From: Casimicrobiaceae bacterium
GTDB taxonomy: Bacteria > Pseudomonadota > Gammaproteobacteria > Burkholderiales > Casimicrobiaceae
Reading direction: 5' to 3'
Length of the DNA stretch: 6,242 bases
Assembly: GCA_955652025.1 (NCBI GenBank)
Contig: CATPAO010000273.1
Coordinates: 1-6,242, forward strand
The translations under genes and the position numbers were made by a program. This document shows, piece after piece, positions 5,427 through 6,242 of this stretch. Within the stretch, counting starts at the first letter, position 1. Each line of letters opens with the position of its first letter. Under the pieces are notes generated by a model, which searched no databases, was not told the DNA's origin, and saw only the letters and a program-made list of their open reading frames with translations.

Positions 5427-6242
5427 TCAGCCCTTAGCGAGAACCGACGCGACGTCGAGGCGGTAGGTCCGCCACGCAGGAATCAGTGCAGCGAGTATAC
5501 CGCTGCCTAACGCCAACACAACGATCCACGCTTCCTCGGGCAGCACCCGCCACGCCGCGCTGGAAAGCGCGGCCGCCTCCGGAACCATCACCGGAATTCC
5601 GCTTGCCGCGAAGTGCCCCAAGAACAGCCCCAGCACCGCGCCGCCGGCCGCGAGCAGCAGGCTTTCGAGCAACAGCGCGCCGCAGACGCGCGCTCGCGAT
5701 GCGCCGAGCATCCGCATGATCGCGACGTCGTATTGACGTTCGTCCATCGCACGATAGAGCGCAACGAAGATGCCGAGTGCGGCGGCCAGGATCATCACGA
5801 GCGCGAAACCGCGCAGCACTTCGATGCCGAAGCCGAAGACGCTGAACAGTCGGGCCGCTTCGAACGCCGGCGACGCCGCCTGCATGTTCGTTCGCGCGTT
5901 GATCTCACGGGGAAGGCTGACCGCATCGAGCGGCGACCGGTATTGGATCAACGCCAGCGTGATCTCGCGCGATTCCTCCGTCGCGTCCTTGTGCTCGTCG
6001 GCGACGCTATTGCTGTGATGCTCATGCGCCTCCCAGATGCTCGCAAGGTCGGTCAGCACCAACCGATCGATGACGCTGCCGCTCGGACGCAGGATTCCCA
6101 CGACACGATAGCGCTCGGCATGCTCGCCTCCCCCGCCGCCGATCCCGTGAATGCCGGCGAATTCCCGGTCGATGCCAAGCCCGGTCTTCGCCGCCACGTC
6201 CGATCCCACTACCGCCTCGAAGGGCGCATTCCACAAGCGGCC
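5427..6242 (-). CDS. ABC transporter permease, MacB/FtsX type, C-terminal part (runs off right edge)
   Basis: The visible 271 residues are the C-terminal two thirds or so of a type VII (MacB/LolC/FtsX-like) permease. First comes the end of the extracytoplasmic MacB-type domain (APFEAVVGSDVA onward), with a Gly-rich turn and a His-rich stretch HEHH...DEH encoded at about 5991-6026. Three membrane segments follow at visible residues of about 144-164, 186-210 and 237-256. Between the first two is the cytoplasmic coupling motif DERQYDVAIMRMLGAS typical of FtsX-family permeases, and the end RLDVASVLAKG is also typical. The first membrane segment and start codon lie beyond 6242; the frame is open through the edge, and the TTG at 6236 is not a real start. 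The cognate ATPase is not in the window. The DUF3299 gene follows after 5 bp, so the two are surely co-transcribed. The His-rich loop hints at a metal-related substrate, perhaps zinc; lipoprotein or small-molecule export is the alternative. Confidence 0.9.
   Translation of the reverse strand, partial: GRLWNAPFEAVVGSDVAAKTGLGIDREFAGIHGIGGGGGEHAERYRVVGILRPSGSVIDRLVLTDLASIWEAHEHHSNSVADEHKDATEESREITLALIQYRSPLDAVSLPREINARTNMQAASPAFEAARLFSVFGFGIEVLRGFALVMILAAALGIFVALYRAMDERQYDVAIMRMLGASRARVCGALLLESLLLAAGGAVLGLFLGHFAASGIPVMVPEAAALSSAAWRVLPEEAWIVVLALGSGILAALIPAWRTYRLDVASVLAKG
5431..5435 (-). promoter_or_regulatory. Ribosome binding site of the DUF3299 gene, inside the permease 3' end
   Basis: On the minus strand AAGGG lies nine bases before the ATG at 5421 and overlaps the last sense codons of the permease. 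This placement supports the 5421 start over the ATG at 5415 and suggests that translation of the two genes is coupled. Confidence 0.5.

Overview
This GC-rich window (strong G/C bias at third codon positions, few intergenic bases) looks like the chromosome of a proteobacterium, most likely a betaproteobacterium. That placement rests on base composition, on close resemblance of one protein to enterobacterial SrkA and another to ClsB-type cardiolipin synthases, and on a promoter that appears to give a leaderless mRNA. It is an inference, not a database result. No rRNA, tRNA, CRISPR array, insertion sequence or phage gene was recognised.

Layout. (1) 1-570, minus strand: the N-terminal 190 residues of an M20-family zinc metallopeptidase, running off the left edge. 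(2) 571-667: a 97-bp divergent intergenic region holding a good -10 hexamer for the next gene. (3) 668-1666, plus: SrkA-type stress-response Ser/Thr kinase. (4) 1667-1783: a 117-bp gap. (5) 1784-1873 and 1840-3711, plus: a large P-loop kinase with zeta-toxin-like motifs behind a long N-terminal region I do not recognise. Its 5' end is unresolved: a 29-codon reading frame ends in TGA exactly on a GTG of the main frame, so this is either a coupled leader ORF or a one-base frame break in a single, longer gene. (6) 3712-3736: a 25-bp convergent junction with no visible terminator. (7) 6242-3737, minus: three genes in transcription order: a MacB/FtsX-type ABC permease (5' end off the right edge), a secreted DUF3299-type protein 5 bp downstream, and a cardiolipin synthase/phospholipase D-type enzyme 62 bp further on.

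How they fit together. The minus-strand permease has a histidine-rich extracytoplasmic loop and the protein after it has a signal peptide and a CPFC motif. This pairing resembles zinc-responsive ABC operons of Pseudomonas and Vibrio (recalled, not searched), so the ATPase and a periplasmic metal-binding protein probably lie just beyond the right edge. On the plus strand, SrkA (known in E. coli to counter toxin-linked death under stress) is followed by a zeta-toxin-like kinase, a juxtaposition that may be functional or coincidental. There is no strong sign of an entirely new system. The best leads are the unassigned N-terminal region and the frame break of the zeta-like kinase, and the putative metal-transport operon.
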